Positions 45,993-58,751 of a stretch of DNA of 64,000 nt are shown piece after piece. This DNA is from Moricandia arvensis. Taxonomy: Eukaryota > Streptophyta > Magnoliopsida > Brassicales > Brassicaceae. Position 1 is the stretch's first letter, and each line of letters starts with the position of its first letter. The DNA is taken from assembly GCA_905132765.1 (NCBI GenBank), contig CAJHQP010000607.1, positions 106,576-170,575 on the forward strand, written 5' to 3'. The position numbers were made by a program, and so were the translations under genes. The notes below the pieces were generated by a model. It made no database searches and was not told the DNA's origin. It was given only the letters and a program-made list of their open reading frames with translations.

Positions 45993-46481
45993 TCAGTAGC
46001 AGTTACAACAGTGAAATAACCCCAGGAAAAAAAGAAATTGACTGACTATTTTTTCATGTTCATCGTTGAGTGTTTCTGGGCGGTTGATTGGAGTAGCTTC
46101 AGCCACCACTGATGCAACTGAATTTTCCTTGTCGGAAATCTCGTCAAGTTGGTGTTTAAGATCATTAATCGTTTCGTGTAGGGTTTTGTTCTCAATTCTT
46201 AGACCACGAATTAACTCACAAGCATGGAGCAAACTAAGCTTCTGCCATCCAAAAGGTTTTTCTTTGTCTGCCTAGGCAAAAAAACTATGATAATTACATT
46301 TGTACAATCGTCTACCTGGGTTATCATCGGTCCAAGCCATCAAGATTTTTGTTGGATTGGAGCAATGACATAAGGGCCATTCATTAGTATTGAAAGTGTG
46401 ACTGGAGAGAGATAACGAAGTATTAGTATTAGACATTGAACATTTCAAAAGGTCTATGATATTGTCTATATACAGAGACAT
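45993..46481 (-). pseudogene. GRF-type zinc-finger protein with one nonsense codon
   Basis: The minus strand gives a frame that stays in phase over 489 bases. After an N-terminal Ser/Thr-rich part, a GRF zinc-finger core reads LCHCSNPTKILMAWTDDNPG then RRLYKCNYHSFFA. A TAG (about 46275-46273) stands where the family has an aromatic residue (W), and the frame continues ADKEKPFGWQKLSLLHACEL and a coiled-coil-like helix to 45993. GRF fingers bind single-stranded nucleic acid; small plant GRF proteins are common both as host genes and in transposon-rich DNA. It could be a host gene remnant or transposon cargo. Confidence 0.7.
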
Positions 46482-46928
46482 ACTACTTAATTTTTATACC
46501 ACTCAAACCTCACATACAAAATCTCGGATTAAAAAAACAGATACGGCAACATTCTCGTTTGATTGTGAGTGATCGAAGGCTTAAAGGATTTTAAAAGTAA
46601 ATTTTGATATATTATCTGAAGCTTTTACTTGTTTTCTCGGGGCCACTTTAATGCAAAAAGAAATCTTGTTTGCATTTATGATTTCCATATAATACGAGGT
46701 TGTCATTTATTATTTCGAGATTAAGTGCGTATTAATGCAGGTTCTTCTGTCTGCAGATGGTTCGTCTTGTTCATGTGGTGAACGGTCAATGGTGAAGGGA
46801 AATCACAAAGGCACCCCTTCGGCCTTTCCACAACCACCAACCAACCGCCTCGCCGGACTGTCTCACCGGACCGTCTGAGCACTCGCCAGTATGGGTCGAC
46901 CACTCAGCCTTAACCGTTTCCTGGTTGG
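46482..46928. other. No gene seen
   Basis: Unique-looking sequence leading to the CT array. Open stretches on either strand here have no recognisable domain. Confidence 0.4.
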
Positions 46929-47536
<608 letters not shown>

Positions 47537-47658
47537 AACAAACAAACAGAAAACATAGATCTCGTTTTACCTACGGCGCATGCGTCACACCTTACCGTTG
47601 CCAAAGGGTATTTCTTCAGCCTCTTCCTCTTTTTGCTTGTTGGAACCAAAATTCACAC

Positions 47659-48956
47659 TGTCGATTTTTGTTTAATTAGGAACGTAGGGTAAACCCTAGT
47701 TTCCCAAAGGTCTCGGATATCTGCTAAACCACACGCCAATCAATCAGAATACGAAGTAAAGATAGAAAAATAAAGTAAGAATCGAAAAGAAAGCAAATAG
47801 ATGTCTTATTCTGAATTTGCATATGAGCGTTTACAACAGGATAAGAGCCTTGGATATGAGAGTTATTGGTGAGATCTCTAGTTATAACAACCTAAGACTG
47901 AAAAACCCTAGTTGAGTCGCAACTCGAATAACAAAAAAACGGAAAGTTGCCTAAATGCTCTAAGTGCTATGTTTGCTCTGAGTAGAGATTTTCGTGTGTC
48001 CCTTGCATCATCACCCTCGAATTCCTTATAAACTCCTCTAGAGGTGGTTTTCTCTTTCCTCTTCTGGCCTTGGTCGAATTTATCGATTCGCGAAAATATT
48101 CCTTTTTTTCTTCGATCTTCATGGTTATCTTTGGAAACTTAGCATTTATCCTCCGATCTTGACATTTATATTCCCAACTTAACATTTATCCCTTTCTGCA
48201 AAATAAAAGAGAAACCTTCATAACGATTGGGCTTGATTTCAGATAAAATAAATCGCGAGTAGGCCCTTAGCCGAGTTTTAGACCTTCTCGGGCCGTTCTT
48301 TGACTTAGGCATTTTTACGATTTTATCGAAAGAGCATTCCTAAGACGACATCGTCCGTGAGTTAGGATCTTTCGTATGGGGCATGCGACTCCAGGTTAAG
48401 TTCCAACGTCAATCTTGATCGAGACGAAACAAAGATAAGTTCGATAAGGTTTCGAAAGAGGGAGTTACGAGGACGAGGTGAAAATAGATTGATTGATCTG
48501 GCTCGCTGAACGGGTGAGTCGGATTGCTTGTGCTACCTAACTCGCCTGTTTGGTGAGTTGGTCGTCTTGATCGACCCAACTCGCCGAATGAGAAAGTTGG
48601 TCAGCCTGCATTGCCAAACTCCCCCGTTTGGCAAGTTGGTCGGTTCTTGTGGTTTGATTTGCCTGTTTCACGAGTTGGATGTCTTGCTCGGCCAACTTCT
48701 CCGTCCGGGGAGTTGGATGATCGAGTCTTCTAGTTGTTTTGTCATATTTCCGTTCGGGGATACGTTGACCCGAGGTCTTAAGACAAACATTTCTTGATGG
48801 CTCACTTATGCAAAGCATTCCTTCGTGGTCAGTCGAGATTTGATTTCGATTATTCCCGTTCCCCTTTTCCGAGATATTATCTCTTTTTCAAATAGGGTGC
48901 ATTTCCCGGTAGGTTTATGACGTTGATTCCATCGTAACCGGTTTTGACCCCAACAG
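47659..48956 (-). repeat. Element F 3' LTR
   Basis: The plus strand runs TGTCGATTTTTG ... TTTTGACCCCAACA, TG...CA, 1298 bases. On the minus strand it begins TGTTGGGGTCAAAACCGGTT. It has GCCAAACT/GGCGAGTT-type repeated phrases around 48480-48720 (AACTCGCC, CGAGTTGG). No gene is supported inside. Confidence 0.75.
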
Positions 48957-48975
48957 TTAGCCCCCTAGCTCGTCA
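48957..48975 (-). other. Element F polypurine tract
   Basis: The minus strand reads CGAGCTAGGGGGCTAAC directly before the LTR start TGTTGGGG. This orients F on the minus strand. Confidence 0.75.
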
Positions 48976-49077
48976 GAACTGTGATGTTCTTGCGAGCTTT
49001 TTTCGGGCATATTAGATAAATTAGACGGAATCTAACGTCTGAAGCCTCAAGGTGAAATAGTTAATCCTTCTATAAGT

Positions 49078-50844
49078 ATGTGGAGTGGGTTTTCAAATTC
49101 TTCACTTGCACATTTCCACAAACATTTTTCAAGAATCAAAAGATTTTCTCCTCTCATTCCTTCCTTTGGTAAAAAGAAAGTTATGTCTTTGAGAAGAAAG
49201 ATTTCCTCATTGTCTCGTCACGATTGTTCTGTCCCTGATGGTTCCAGCTCACAACAAAATGATGCTGGTCCAATGGTGGAATTCTCGGCTCACTCGGTTG
49301 ATCTTGAAGAAGCCGAGGCGTACTGGGCGGCCAGGGGAGAAGTGAAACTTCCCAGACATGTTATGTTGGCCTTGCCTCCGTTTCACGCCAATATCGTGGA
49401 GGGTTGTCCGGAGCCATTGTCGAGTTCCTAAGTTAGTCGACTTTCGTCATCCGGAGGTTGGAGAGGTTGTTGAGTTTCCACCCGAGGGTTACTTCACGTG
49501 TTATCAGCCGTACCTGATGCAGTGCCATTTGTGGTTTGCAGCTTATTTTTGGGAATCTTGTGCTGAGTTACGAATTAGGTATGACCCTCGATGCCAACCA
49601 TCTCGACGCTATGCTTAAAACGGTCGGGAAGTCGTCCATAATTCAGGTGAGGCCTCGCTAGGGGATGACGATCATAAGGGAATTCGTGTCGAACTATCAT
49701 AATTGGCGGAAGCACTTCTTTTTCGTTTGTGTTGACGATGCGTCTGTAGAAGCAAATGGCCTCTCCATCTTTAGGACTGAATGGGGTCGGAAAGATATCC
49801 TTGATCAAGTGTCGCCCCCTCTCTCTCTTTTACATTTTATTTTTAGAGACTAATCTTTCCCTCCAAGTTCGGAAGGTCTGGATACCATCCGAGACTTGCT
49901 TCGCGGTCGCCCGTTTTTTTGGGCAACATTTAACTCAAAAAGGGTCCGTCGTGCTGTTACTTTCCACCGTTCTCGGTACCATCCAGATCTGCTGGTAGAG
50001 GAAGGGTCAGAGGCGACCATAGATGGATTCATTCCGTGCGTGTTTGCACGAGAGATGAAAGATCGATGACTGGCATTGACAAACACATTGTTGTCGAGGA
50101 TGAAGCGGCTAACGAGCGGTGCTCCTCCAACAACATACTAAGAGACTACCTAAATAGTCAAGTAGGCGGGAGTAGTGGTAAACGGGATGATCTCGATGAG
50201 CTGCTTGGTTTTGACTTTTTACCCAGGCGTCGAGGATGGTCAACATGGTAAGTTTTTATTATTCTCTTTCGAGGACAAGAATTTTCTTGACTTTGAGATA
50301 CTTCGCAAGGTCTCCTTATGATGAACCGAGCACTTGACGCGAGCTGCCAGGAAGCACGCATGGCTCAGTTCAGGGCTGAGACATCCAACAATGAGATTGC
50401 TTGTCAAAGAGATGAGTTGGAAAGTTCTCGTCGTCGTGAGAGGGAGTCGGTCGACGGAGGTTCGTCGCGCTTATAGGCGAGGGAAGAGAGAAATGGCTGA
50501 AGTCATGAAGACCCGTCGTGAAAAGTTCTTGTATGAATTCGAGGAGCTTCGAGGATTATCGCGAGTGTCACGATGCTGTGGGCGGACTATACCTCACGCA
50601 GGCCCCTGATTATTCGTTTGGCGCCGAATATGCGAGGCAGACTGAGCACATGAACGAGAGGGATAGGGACTTTGCGATTCCTCAGATCGAGGAGAGGATT
50701 TGGGAACAGTGGGACTCGATTCTTGTTTCTCCCGATACGGTGGAGGCCGAGGCAGGGACTCCTGATGAGATGGGTGAGGTAAACCAGCCGACGGCTCCTC
50801 TGGACGTCAATGACTATTTTCTCAGTAGATCGTTGGCGGGGTGA
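49078..50844 (+). pseudogene. Antisense reading frame inside element F
   Basis: On the plus strand, opposite to F's gag, a broken long reading frame can be followed. Its N-terminus is MSLRRKISSLSRHDCSVPDG (49183). Next come DLEEAEAYWAARGEVKLP, then VEFPPEGYFTCYQPYLMQCH (49468-49530), GFVSN..W-like text, VDDASVEANGLSIFRTEWGR (49728-49790), a coiled-coil-like ALDASCQEARMAQFRAE region (about 50330-50390) and QTEHMNERDRDFAIP (about 50640-50685). It ends LDVNDYFLSRSLAG at 50841. I recall similar proteins encoded by Brassicaceae Gypsy-rich regions, but their function is not established. At least five frame changes show decay. Confidence 0.62.
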
Positions 50845-51601
50845 TTTGATTTTGATGAGTAATCGCGAGGTCACAACTGATTCGGGAATGCGCTCTTCTG
50901 CATTATTGTATGTTTATGTTTCGTTCGTTGTCGGCCGACTATGGTTGTATGTAGCAGGACTGGCCGGGTGTGGCCTTGATTCCCTATCTTTTATTAGCTT
51001 TCATTCGAACATCGCTTTTTATGATAAGTAGGGGTTTAAGAATATGTTTGTAATTTGTTTAGTGTAGAAAGAAAACTCGAGTTGTCATCTTGACTTCCTG
51101 CCCTTTTTGCGGATCATCCTATTCGTCGTTCGAACGAGATGTTCGAGGAGTTTTCGAAGTTTCGAGAACGTTTAGATACGGATGAAGAGATATGCTTTTA
51201 GGATCTAATATCTTTTTGATATCCTGCCTTGAAACTTTAGAGACCAGTGTGCTGGGTTTAGGGCAAGACCTAGGTTTACTTTCGGTTTAAGGCTTTGTGA
51301 TGACTAATCGGCTCTTGTTTTGCCTGTTTTGAATTTTACCTGACTCCGTTCAGATTTAAAGTCTGCGATAGGTTCTCGCCTTATATGACTTGTCTGGTCA
51401 GAGTCGAGCATCCCTTCAGGGATAATTTTTAAGTATCCCGAAAGTGCTGACCAAAACATTGGATTTCTTTTATAGCGCGCTGTTTATCCTAGTCGGATGT
51501 GAGAGGATTTTTCCTTAGGACATACCTGGGTGCGTTCGTTTAAGATGGCTTAAGTGCTCGGCGGGGCCAATTTCCGAGTGTTTTATAGTCGCCAATGGAC
51601 T
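50845..51601. other. Element F non-coding region left of G
   Basis: No gene is supported. Its border with G is the target copy GAGGG at 51602-51606. Confidence 0.55.
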
Positions 51602-51606
51602 GAGGG

Positions 51607-54168
51607 TGTAATAACCCCTCACGAGCCAGTGAATTTTTGGTCGAGAAAAATTCTGCTCGACCAGTTCAGAGTTGGTCGATCATATTTAAAAATAAAATCG
51701 ACCCGATGAATTAATGTATCAACGGGACTGTCATATGGTCGAAAGGACTTCCCTTGATAGTTTAAATATTATGGTCGAGTGTATATTAAGCTGGACGAGA
51801 TTTTCCGAAAGCAAGATGAGAGCCAAAGGTCAAGAAATATTTGATCGAAAAATTGTTCAGAATTATCGATCAGCTTCCTAAATAATTCTGCCCAGTCATG
51901 TACTTCACCTTCTCAGCTGCTTGATCAGTAATCAAGTCACATTCCATTCACCTTCCTGCTTGCTTGCTTCTGTACAAGCTGCCTGCTTGGTTGCTGGCTC
52001 ACATTTATAAAACAAAAATCATGTGGCTGGAAAGATTTCTTCTTAAGAAGGAAACTGTGAGCTGCTTGGTTGCTGGAGAAGCTGAAGCCGGACACGTGCT
52101 GTCCCTTTCACACCAGAGCTTTGTGTTAACCTGGACACTCAGACAAAGCTCATCTCAGCTACTTAATCCTCTCAGTCACCTGCTTCCCACGTTCTGAAAC
52201 AGAGAGCAAAAACCAGAGCAAGAAAATCAGAGAGTAAGAAGACAGAAAAAAATCTGTAAAAAATTGAGAAAAAAATTCAGAGAAGAATCAGAAGAGAGAT
52301 CTGAGCATGGACAACCGTTTCCAACCTTCTTATGCCTTGAATCAGTGACTGTGGTGTGTGGAATCATTATTAGATGGTCCAGAAGATTCATGAGATCACT
52401 TCTCAGCTTATCAATCTCAAGTATGGAACCGGTAAGACCTTAAATCAGTTTGTTCGGATCAGTTTAATCAGATCAGTTTTAGGAAAACTTCATGTCTGGA
52501 GTAAACCGTAAGCCATGTTCTGTTCTATCCTGATTGGAACCGAATCTTGATCTCTTTTGTTTGAAGGTCAGGACATGATCTTAGCATAAAGAGAGTGAGC
52601 AACCAAGTTCATCCATCACTGAAGTAAAACCGGTAAGGTCTGCGTCCTTGTTGTCTGATCAGTCTGAATATGATGATAGGTTAAGCTACGCAAGGATCAG
52701 TTGTCAAAGGCTTTGTATGGTTCAGATTTGATTAGTTTCAGTTTGAATCAACCTTTTTGTCTAGTACTGATCTGAGACGATCTGTCTACATTCTGAACTT
52801 GTCATATCCTGATCTAGTCTGAGTTGATCTGAACTGCTAAGCTTTTTCCTGAACCGAGGTGATAAGATCTGATTTAAGTTTCATCTTCAAAACCGAACTG
52901 TTGGATTAATGATCTTGTGTACCAAACGCTTTGTTTTAGGTCAGTGGTGGGATCAACCGGATCCTTTCTTGTGGACGTTCTGAATCAGAAGTGAAGTGGA
53001 GTGTGATTGGCTTGAGCTCGAGTTTAGTCTTCCTTAGCCAATCTCATATAAACAAAGGTGAGTCTAGATAGATAACTCATGAGTTATGAATGAGTATTGC
53101 TTGAGTGAATTCCTTATTAGGGTTGATTGATAAGTAAATGTCTTGAACATTAATAAAATTGTGAAATTTATTCTTAGTATAGATACTTAAGAAATATTAT
53201 TCTCTATTCTTTGGAGTTTATCCAGAGCCTTAGTACTTGTTCTCAAGTACTAATATATAAGTATATTACTAAGTATATAAATATGAATCATGTAAAGTCT
53301 TATCATATTCACTCTCCCTAAAGTCCCGCATTACCGTGGATTGGTCCTGCGATATGGAACAAGGTCACGAATACACGATGATGGGGTGGCACTCTGGAGG
53401 CCGTGTAACCGGATGCAACATTAGATGTTCGATCCTGGAATATCTGATGGAGATGATGGTTATATTTATTTTCCCGCTAGGATCGGTTAGCCTTTGTGGT
53501 TTGTCGGGTTTAGCATATATATATATATATATTAGAACTATGTGTGAATGACGGGTATCGTGGAGGTGATGTTTAAGATATGATTCACATCGATAAAAGA
53601 TATGCCTTATATATATATATATGCAATAACTAAGGAATATATTTCCTCTGCATTCAAATGGAGTTCTCTCCTCGGGATATTACTAATATTTGTTGGGTTG
53701 TGGGATTAGACTCACTGAGTAAACTAGTTACTCATGACTCAGTTGTGATGCAGGTAACCAATAGGTGGGAGCCCTTACTTAGGACGGGAAGGAACATCAT
53801 TAGCCAGCGATAGTTTTATTATCCTTGCAAAGCCGTTTTGTTATATCTTATGTATAAACCTTGTTTACCAAAAACCTCGAGGTTACTCTATAACATTTTT
53901 GTAAGATGCTTTTAAATGAATAAATATACAATTTATAAAGAATGATTTTAAAGTACGGGTTCCATATGATATTAGTCCTTGTCCGGATGAACCAACTATC
54001 GGGTATTTGCTCTGTCCGGTTGAATAGCCTCGGGCGATGTCCTATAGGAACGTTGGTGTTTTCTGATTGCTAGTCTAAGGCACTCAGAAGTATTTCGGGA
54101 ACCTTGGATCGGCTTTCAGGGAGCATCAACCGTGTCATTTCCGGTCGTTTATGATCGGGGGTGTCACA
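51607..54168 (+). repeat. Element G 5' LTR
   Basis: 2562 bases. Compared with the 3' LTR it lacks an insert of about 75 bases (present near 59883-59958) and about 33 bases (near 59114-59146), and has an extra stretch near 52620. It contains (TA)n at 53516-53532 and 53610-53622. Confidence 0.94.
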
Positions 54169-54172
54169 AAGG

Positions 54173-54184
54173 TGGTATCAGAGC
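54173..54184 (+). other. Element G primer-binding site
   Basis: TGGTATCAGAGC, four bases inside the 5' LTR, complementary to the initiator tRNA-Met 3' end. Confidence 0.92.
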
Positions 54185-54229
54185 ATGGTTATACGATGCT
54201 TGAATGGGACTTGTTTCAAATGTTTTTCG

Positions 54230-56080
54230 AGTCAAAATGACTCGCAAGGATAACTAGGATATGCTGGCTGGTCCTTCATCTTATGATAGATAGTCATGGG
54301 TAGTCACCTTATCTTTAACTTTCATAGCAGATGCACCAAGATAAGCTCGACGGGGTGGAGCGCACGTACTGATTTTCCTATCTTCTTGCTCGGAGATATA
54401 CAAGCCATAGTCGACACATCAAACACATAAATGGATCTATGTGTTATCGATGTCAAAGTGAACGTTGTTCGTAATGATCCGGTTCAAAGAGATCCGCCTA
54501 CATATGAACACTCAGATGCACTTATTCTTCAGGCTGCTCAAGTTTATCCATCTTATGCTCAGACGTACCAGAACTGGAGCCGTACAAGCCTGACTGATTT
54601 AGCAAGTGTTTCAAGCTTAGCGTTCGTGGTGCAGATAGTTAGATTGTATTACAAGACGATGGACGCACCAGCACCATCCCGTTGCAACAAGACATCTTGA
54701 CGTTTCTGAAGAGGATAAAGAAGTTGGGACCACAAGATATCGAGGAATGACTAAACCACTCGACGTACACTTTGGATTGAGGAAGATTTCGGATACAACA
54801 TTGGAGGCAGATGACAGACATATCCTACTGTTTCGAGGATTGCAAGAAGGATATGGAAGCATACAACATCAAGAAGGGTGCAGTGAGTTGGTTGTTAAGC
54901 ATCACGCGTCATTTAAGGAATGCTAGTCCATGTTAGACATATTTCTTTTAAGAGTGTATTCTACCCCAAGCATAGGACCGATTGGAGATTCCACTTATGG
55001 AGTTAGCACATGGAGATGTTTCCGCCATAAGGTTAAGCGGTCGAGTGAATCTGATTCATCCACTATGGTTTGGAGGTTGAGCCAAAGATCATAAGGACAT
55101 TCTTTGGGGACTTAATCCCAAACCATCAAAGTAACAAAAGATTACCGTGCTTAAGTGCTTTGAGGAGAAAGTATAGTATGATGTGTATGTTAAGAGAGCT
55201 GTTACTGCCAAGGTAGATTCTTCATACCATTTCGACAGTCTAATGGCTATCAGGTTCAGATCACAGGTCATTTTTCAGCCAGGACAGTAGGGTCATGATT
55301 CTTCAAGTGTAGGGAGTCCTAGATCGCTTATGTCATTTCTACTTTGGTCGTTCCTCTGAAGAATACGGATGTTATTCTACCCTTTCCCATGAAGTTACCT
55401 GATACCTTTTACCTATACCAAGGGTACCAGTTGTTGAACATCATCGCGTTTCCCTACCATTAGTTCCGACCCAAGTGTTAGGATATTTGGGTAGAGCCTA
55501 CACTTTAGAATTCCTTGGACCGTCAAAACTCCTAAAAGGTCCAATCACAGGTTTGCTTCTTATTTCATTGTTTGTTGTATTATTTAAAAAACTATGAATG
55601 ATTATATAAATAAGTGAAAGTTTGATCAAGGTGTCGTAAGAGACCTTTTCTATGGATGGAATTTTCCGCCCATTTTGTGTTTGATTCGGGAACAACACAT
55701 AGATGTAGTTCCCGGGTAGTGTCATTGTATTAGGGAGGATTCACTTTAGTGAATTCAAGTATATTGTTCTTATTCGTGGAAATACTGGCTGCCATTTAGA
55801 ATTATGGTATGCGTTCGTATCCCATCCCCATTCCTTAGTACTTCCATTAGAACAGTATGTTTCTATCTAGAGTGAGATTGGCTATCTAGTTTACGAGCTC
55901 AGCTATGATGTGGTAGAAGAAAAAAGTTCTTGGGAGAAGACTAGTCACCCATGGACTACAATGGTATTCTACCAAGTGTTGGAGCGTCGCTCATACCAGT
56001 CTTGGAGAGTTAAAACCTTTTGGGAAAAGATGAAGAGGAGCATTCCATAATCTTGAGCATTGTGAACATAGAACATCAAA
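54230..56080 (+). pseudogene. Element G gag/protease region, heavily decayed
   Basis: Gag-like text includes LDVHFGLRKISDTTLEADDR (about 54755-54815). No knuckle or protease DTG could be found. Stops are frequent in every frame. The 55490-55740 part has no counterpart that I recognise and may be an inserted fragment. Confidence 0.4.
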
Positions 56081-56082
56081 AG

Positions 56083-57257
56083 GAGCAGAGTTTAGAGAAA
56101 AATCCAGTAATCAGGGAATTTGAAGATATGTTTAACGAGTTAGAAGGATTGTCAACATCTAGAAGTAACATATTCAGTAATCATCTTGAACTTGGATTCG
56201 CTGCAATAGCCTAGACATCTCAGCAAGTGGTTCTAATCGAGCAAAGTAACAGATAAGAGATTTGTTTGGAGAAAGTTTTTGTTCAATTTAGTTCTTTGCC
56301 ATGGAGTGTACCCATGTCAGTGGCAAAGAAGAAGAACTAGAGTTTGCGGTTATGTTTGACTATAGTTAAATCAAGGACGTGACCATTAGGGTCAAGTATC
56401 AAGTTCTAGACTTGAAGAGTGGTTAAGATCGGTCGCAAGGTGCAGTTTTATTTCAAGGACGTTTGATGGACGCTGCACGTTCTATTAAATGCTTATATAG
56501 GGAAATGGGAAGTTGGATCCCTTAGTTAGTAAGTTGGAACAAGGAGTTGATGCAGATTCAGAAAAGAGTGCTACTATTATCCAATCTCTGTTATCGAGAT
56601 CCAAAGTTCTTTGGATTGGCCAGTTACCATCAGAAGTTTGTTCAAGGGTTCGTAAGCATATCAAAGCCACTGACTCTTATTACTGGTAAAGGTGTCACCT
56701 ATGAATGGAATTCAGAAACAAAAGAAGCATTCAATAAACTGAAGCAAGCTTTGACGTCTGCACTTATCTTAGCTTTGCCCAAACCTAACCATCTGTACAC
56801 CGTCTATAAAGATGCATCTTAAGGTTGATTAGGTCATGTACTGATGTATGACGATAAGGTAATCGCCTATGCATCAAGACAACTAAGAAAACATTAAGTA
56901 AACTATCCCAACACATGACCTGGTAATGGCCGTAGAAGTATTTGCTCTTCGGATTTGGCGATCATATCTATTTGAAGAGAAGATCCAAGTGTTCACCGAC
57001 CATAAAAACTTTAAGTATATTTTACTCAACCTTATTTGAACCCAAGGCAAAGGCAATGGATGGAGATTGTAATTGACTACGACATGCAGATCCTATACCA
57101 TATAGGAAAAGCAAATGTTGTTGCTGATGCTTTGAGCCGAAGGAAAGTTGAGGTCGATATTGAAAAGGAACTCAGAATCTTGAAGCAGAGTTCAAGATTA
57201 TTAGTTTGGCTGCCTTGGAAGGAGAGGAAGGAGAACTTTGAGGATTACAAGCAGTGA
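56083..57257 (+). pseudogene. Element G reverse transcriptase and RNase H
   Basis: The RT start has EFEDMFNELEGL (about 56118-56155) and a degraded SSPWSVPMSVAKKK-RLCLTI stretch (about 56290-56365). The central RT with YIDD is not recognisable, and text resumes at FFGLASYHQKFVQGFVSISK (56602-56661). PLTLITGKGVTYEW and FNKLKQALTSA follow, then the RNase H block VIAYASRQLRKH (56862-56897), FTDHKNFK-like (56993-57010), FTQP.LNPRQRQWMEIVIDY (57024-57080) and GKANVVADALSRRKVEV (57106-57156). The RNase H order and the ADALSRR motif are typical of Ty3/Gypsy. Frameshifts, stops and an RT deletion make it inactive. Confidence 0.87.
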
Positions 57258-58670
57258 GCCAAGCCGGTTTACGTGCTCGTATCCAAGAAGCACTGATGAG
57301 AGACGAGAACCTAAAGAAGATTTGAGAAGGGCTGGATGAAAGTAATTTTGGAGGATATCAAGTTTCCAATGATGGAACCTTTTTACTCAATGGTCGGGTA
57401 ACCGTTCCAAAAGGAGAAGGACTTCGAGAAGAGATTCTAAGGACTGCACACCATTCTCTCTTAAGCATTTATCCTGGAAGCACCAAGATGTATCAATACA
57501 GAAATTACGAAGTCGTCATACAAGAGTACTCAGTTGGTGAATTAATTTTGGTATAGACGAACATGTTGAATCCTCATTTGCTAGACAGAAGAAGGAAATC
57601 AGAAAGCAATAGAACCAGACTTTGACATGGAAAACTTCAGAAAGATTTGAGTGGTTCAGAAGTTTTTGTAGAATATCAGATGAGCAGAAGTGTACCAAAG
57701 ATTATAAGGAAGAAAATCCTTGGAATGGGTGAGTGTGTGTATTTGAGAGTAGCACCCTTGGTTTGGATCATGTTAGCGTGATTGATCGTGCATGTTCTTG
57801 TTTGATTGTTGCACGATTAATCAAGTTGACATTGTTCAGACCCAAGATGTTACCTTCAGTATGGCACATCACCTAACGTTCCACATTTGCATGTTATTGA
57901 TATGAGAGGAAGGCAGATAGAAAGATTTAACAAGGGATTGTATTCAGAGACTCGAGGCTGTCAAAAGAAGTAGGTAAGCCGAAGTTGACAAGAGTTATTT
58001 TGCCGTAATGAATTGATTTTCAGAGTTAAAAATTGTTGCCAGTCAAGTATCAGTATGTCATCATACGAAGCTCTGAATGGTCGACCTTGTAGAAAGAACA
58101 CCAGTGTGTTGGACCGAAGTTGGTCAACGAAGAATCCTTTGTCCAGAAATAGTAGATGAGGCTTCCGAGAAAGTAGGGATAATTCAAGAAAATATGTAGA
58201 AATCCCAAGATAGCCAGAAGAAGTATGCTGGCGCCGGTAGAAGAGAAGTCATCTTTGTAGTGAATAATCTAGTCTTCTTGAAAATAGCTGCCCAGAAAGG
58301 AAATGATCAGTTTGGGAAAATTGGAAAATTGGCAACCCGATACATTGGCCTGTACAGAATTGGTGCTAGAGTTAGAAAAGTAGCCTAGCGACTTGAACTT
58401 CCTCCCGATATGCCTATGCACCTGGTATTTCATGTATCGATGTCGTGTAAGCATATTCTGGATCTGAATATGGTCAACCCAAAAAGACCAGAGAATCTGC
58501 AACCCAACCTCACTTATCCTGAAAGTCCTTTGTGGATAGACGAGTGTCGTGTAAGGAGATTGAAGAGCAGAGGGATTTCTAGAATTCAGTTATTTTGGGG
58601 CAAGTGACAGAAAGATGTAGTCACATGGGAGGATGAAAATAAGTTCAGAGCTGATTACCCATAACCCTTC
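57258..58670 (+). pseudogene. Element G integrase with chromodomain-like end
   Basis: The integrase lead-in GGYQVSNDGTFLLNGRVTVP is at 57353-57412, followed by an HH-CC-type start (ILRTAHHSLLSIYPGSTKMY, 57436-57495). The D,D35E core is mostly lost. Later text resembles GRP-C-KNTSVLDRSWS (about 58079-58125), KSQKKYAGAG-like, KIGKLATRYIGLYRIG (about 58318-58365), ELPPDMPMHLVFHVSM (58396-58445), DLNMVNPKRPENLQPNLTYP (58460-58520) and a chromodomain-like end (KSRGISRIQLFWGK, VVTWEDENKFRADYP, 58567-58665). The end suggests a chromovirus; Tekay/Del is my best guess, not proven. Confidence 0.8.
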
Positions 58671-58735
58671 TCAGATACCCCAAATGTCCAGTAAAGTGTC
58701 CGCTTGTATGTTTTGAGAATTTGGGGACGAATTCT

Positions 58736-58751
58736 TTTGAGGGGAGAAGAA
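58736..58751 (+). other. Element G polypurine tract
   Basis: TTGAGGGGAGAAGAA abuts TGTAATAACC. The preceding GAATTTGGGGACGAATTC phrase is common before chromovirus 3' LTRs. Confidence 0.88.

Noticed and set aside
49575..50361. Minus-strand frames opposite the antisense ORF of F
   Set aside because: They show no pol or gag motifs, while the plus strand has consistent protein-like blocks; treated as shadows.
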